64,000 nt of DNA from Nocardioides sp. W7 (GTDB lineage: Bacteria; Actinomycetota; Actinomycetes; Propionibacteriales; Nocardioidaceae), in NCBI RefSeq assembly GCF_022919075.1, contig NZ_CP095078.1, positions 4,154,001-4,218,000 of the forward strand, written 5' to 3'. The notes under the pieces are model-generated. The model saw only the letters and a program-made list of their open reading frames with translations. It ran no database searches and had not been told where the DNA came from. How positions within the stretch are numbered: position 1 is the stretch's first letter; each line of letters begins with the position of its first letter. This document shows positions 63,197 through 64,000 of the stretch, piece by piece. Both the position numbers and the translations under genes were made by a program.

Positions 63197-63598
63197 ATGA
63201 CGGCCGACCCGAACGCCGCCCTCCTGGATCTCCTCGCGGCGGGGGCCACCGATGAGGAAGTCCTCGCGGCTGCGGCACGCCACGCAGTCGGCGACCAGAC
63301 CTCGGAGCGCCTGATCCTCCGAGCCATCACCCGCACGGACTTCGCGCGGCTGGTCCCCGAGGTCACTGGGAGCGCGGACCGCTCCGCGTGGCTGGCGAAG
63401 GTGCAGGCCTGCGCGGACTGCCCGGACCTCGCCTCGGGCGAGGGGCCGCTGGAGTTCGAGAGACCGGCGAAGCGGCTCATCGCCGACGCCCTGGGGCGGG
63501 CGGCCTGGGTGAGCGACCCAGCGCCTCTCAGACAGCCGGAGCGCCGTGCAGCGAGAAGCGCGCGTGGGCCGATCTCCATGACACCGACTGGAGACTGA
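63197..63598 (+). CDS. Small hypothetical protein, probably last identified gene of the operon
   Basis: 133 residues from ATG at 63197. The first 110 residues look genuine: helical, with TDEEVLAAAARHAVGDQT and TRTDFARLVPEVTGSADRSA, then CADCPDLASGEGPLEFERP with two close cysteines. The C-terminal 25 residues are Arg-rich and may follow a frameshift. Restoring the dioxygenase gene puts its stop in an ATGA overlap with this ATG, so it belonged to the same operon. No recognised family. Confidence 0.6.
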   Translation: MTADPNAALLDLLAAGATDEEVLAAAARHAVGDQTSERLILRAITRTDFARLVPEVTGSADRSAWLAKVQACADCPDLASGEGPLEFERPAKRLIADALGRAAWVSDPAPLRQPERRAARSARGPISMTPTGD

Positions 63599-63831
63599 TG
63601 CGTGGCGAACCTGCGTGGATCGGCTGGTGGAACAGCGCCGGCAAGGTCGTGGCTCCCGCCCTTCGGGGCTCGCTCCAAGTGCTGGGACCCGACTCGGAAC
63701 CGACTGGTCGCAGGAGGTCGATCTCGACGATCCGCTCCGTGTTGCGTGACAGGCCTGGGCAATTCGCTGACCGTCGCGTCGCGGATCTGACCGTACATTC
63801 GATCCCGCGTGACAGTTGGTCAAAGTCCTGA
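63598..63831 (+). CDS. Possible continuation or small ORF after the 133-residue gene
   Basis: 77 codons from ATG at 63598, overlapping the preceding stop (TGATG). It begins MRGEPAWIGWWNSAGKVVAP, which looks like real protein; the same frame is open upstream (RAWADLHDTDWRL), so it may be the true C-terminus of the previous gene after a frameshift near 63530. Downstream, a third frame (WSQEVDLDDPLRVA, stop at 63747) also looks coding. The region may be a decayed gene. Confidence 0.35.
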   Translation: MRGEPAWIGWWNSAGKVVAPALRGSLQVLGPDSEPTGRRRSISTIRSVLRDRPGQFADRRVADLTVHSIPRDSWSKS

Positions 63832-63835
63832 CCAA
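63816..63835. promoter_or_regulatory. Inverted repeat upstream of the last gene, possible operator
   Basis: TTGGTCA, a 6-nt spacer, then TGACCAA. It is 41 nt before the next start codon, in operator position for a dimeric repressor. Confidence 0.35.
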
Positions 63836-63876
63836 TTGCCCCCGAGGGCACCCCGCGAGGCGCTACGTTCCCGGTC

Positions 63877-64000
63877 ATGACGGACGCACTCGACGTGGTC
63901 GACGTTGTCGACGGGATCCAGTACTTCCCCGGCGTGGTCGATGCGGATCTCGTCGCGCAGGTCAGGAACGCGCTGATGCGCGCCGACCAGCACGCGGAGT
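63877..64000 (+). CDS. Start of a gene cut by the window edge, possibly AlkB-like or other 2OG dioxygenase
   Basis: 41 codons are visible. The phrase GIQYFPGVVDADLVAQVRNA resembles the N-terminal strand-helix of AlkB-like and related Fe(II)/2OG oxygenases (YFPG followed by a helix), but too little is present to be sure. TACGTT ends 7 nt before the ATG and no ribosome site is seen, so it would be leaderless. Confidence 0.4.
   Translation, partial: MTDALDVVDVVDGIQYFPGVVDADLVAQVRNALMRADQHAE

Overview
This window is high-GC chromosomal DNA from an actinomycete. The best fit is a Nocardioides-like member of the Propionibacteriales. The evidence is the gene content and order (pepA-lpd-sucB, lipB/lipA/DUF4191, glnA, ftsK followed by a RodZ-like gene, dapA-rnj, thyA-folA, an F420-type LLM oxidoreductase, a 13E12/HNH protein), the many GTG/TTG starts, and the many apparently leaderless genes with a TANNNT box 6-7 nt before the start codon. 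The genus is an inference; no rRNA or tRNA gene was seen.

Layout. 1-4.4 kb: two secreted phosphate/nucleotide scavenging enzymes, an ExeM-like nuclease cut by the window edge and a 5'-nucleotidase. 4.5-6.6 kb: pgsA and rimO. 6.6-12.5 kb: a tripartite tricarboxylate transporter operon (tctC-tctB-tctA plus a universal stress protein), transcribed divergently from a CitA/CitB-type two-component system that probably controls it. 12.4-16.9 kb: a RodZ-like membrane protein and the FtsK translocase. 17.1-20.6 kb: a large secreted M4 metalloprotease. 20.6-23.9 kb: a hemerythrin-like protein, then dapA and RNase J. 24-33.4 kb: a 13E12/HNH protein, a VOC protein, thyA-folA-LLM oxidoreductase, a PhzF protein, an anchored beta-propeller-like protein, gcvT and leucyl aminopeptidase. 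33.4-37.2 kb: lpd and sucB of the 2-oxoglutarate dehydrogenase complex. 37.3-40.4 kb: a hybrid histidine kinase. 40.4-47.3 kb: a TIGR01777 epimerase, an esterase, lipB, an ABC exporter, lipA and a DUF4191 protein. 47.4-51.1 kb: a protein with an HEERH motif, an LppX-like lipoprotein, an RDD protein and glnA with a strong terminator.

From about 51.2 kb to the end the character changes to an accessory island. It opens with an IS21-family element (51514-53755, 5-bp target duplication CGGGA) that splits a small excisionase-like HTH gene. Next comes a 979-residue TPR/CHAT-protease gene on the minus strand, facing away from a tightly overlapping plus-strand operon. That operon has two large proteins I do not recognise (579 and 562 residues), a class I methyltransferase and a TauD-like Fe(II)/2-oxoglutarate dioxygenase. 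A shrunken IS481-type element then cuts off the last codons of the dioxygenase and separates it from a further small gene. The window ends in the start of another gene that may be an AlkB-like dioxygenase.

The CHAT protease with its divergent operon is the strongest candidate for an undescribed system. It pairs a caspase-like protease with unknown helical proteins and two modifying enzymes. The sequence alone does not tell whether it acts in defence, signalling or peptide/small-molecule modification.
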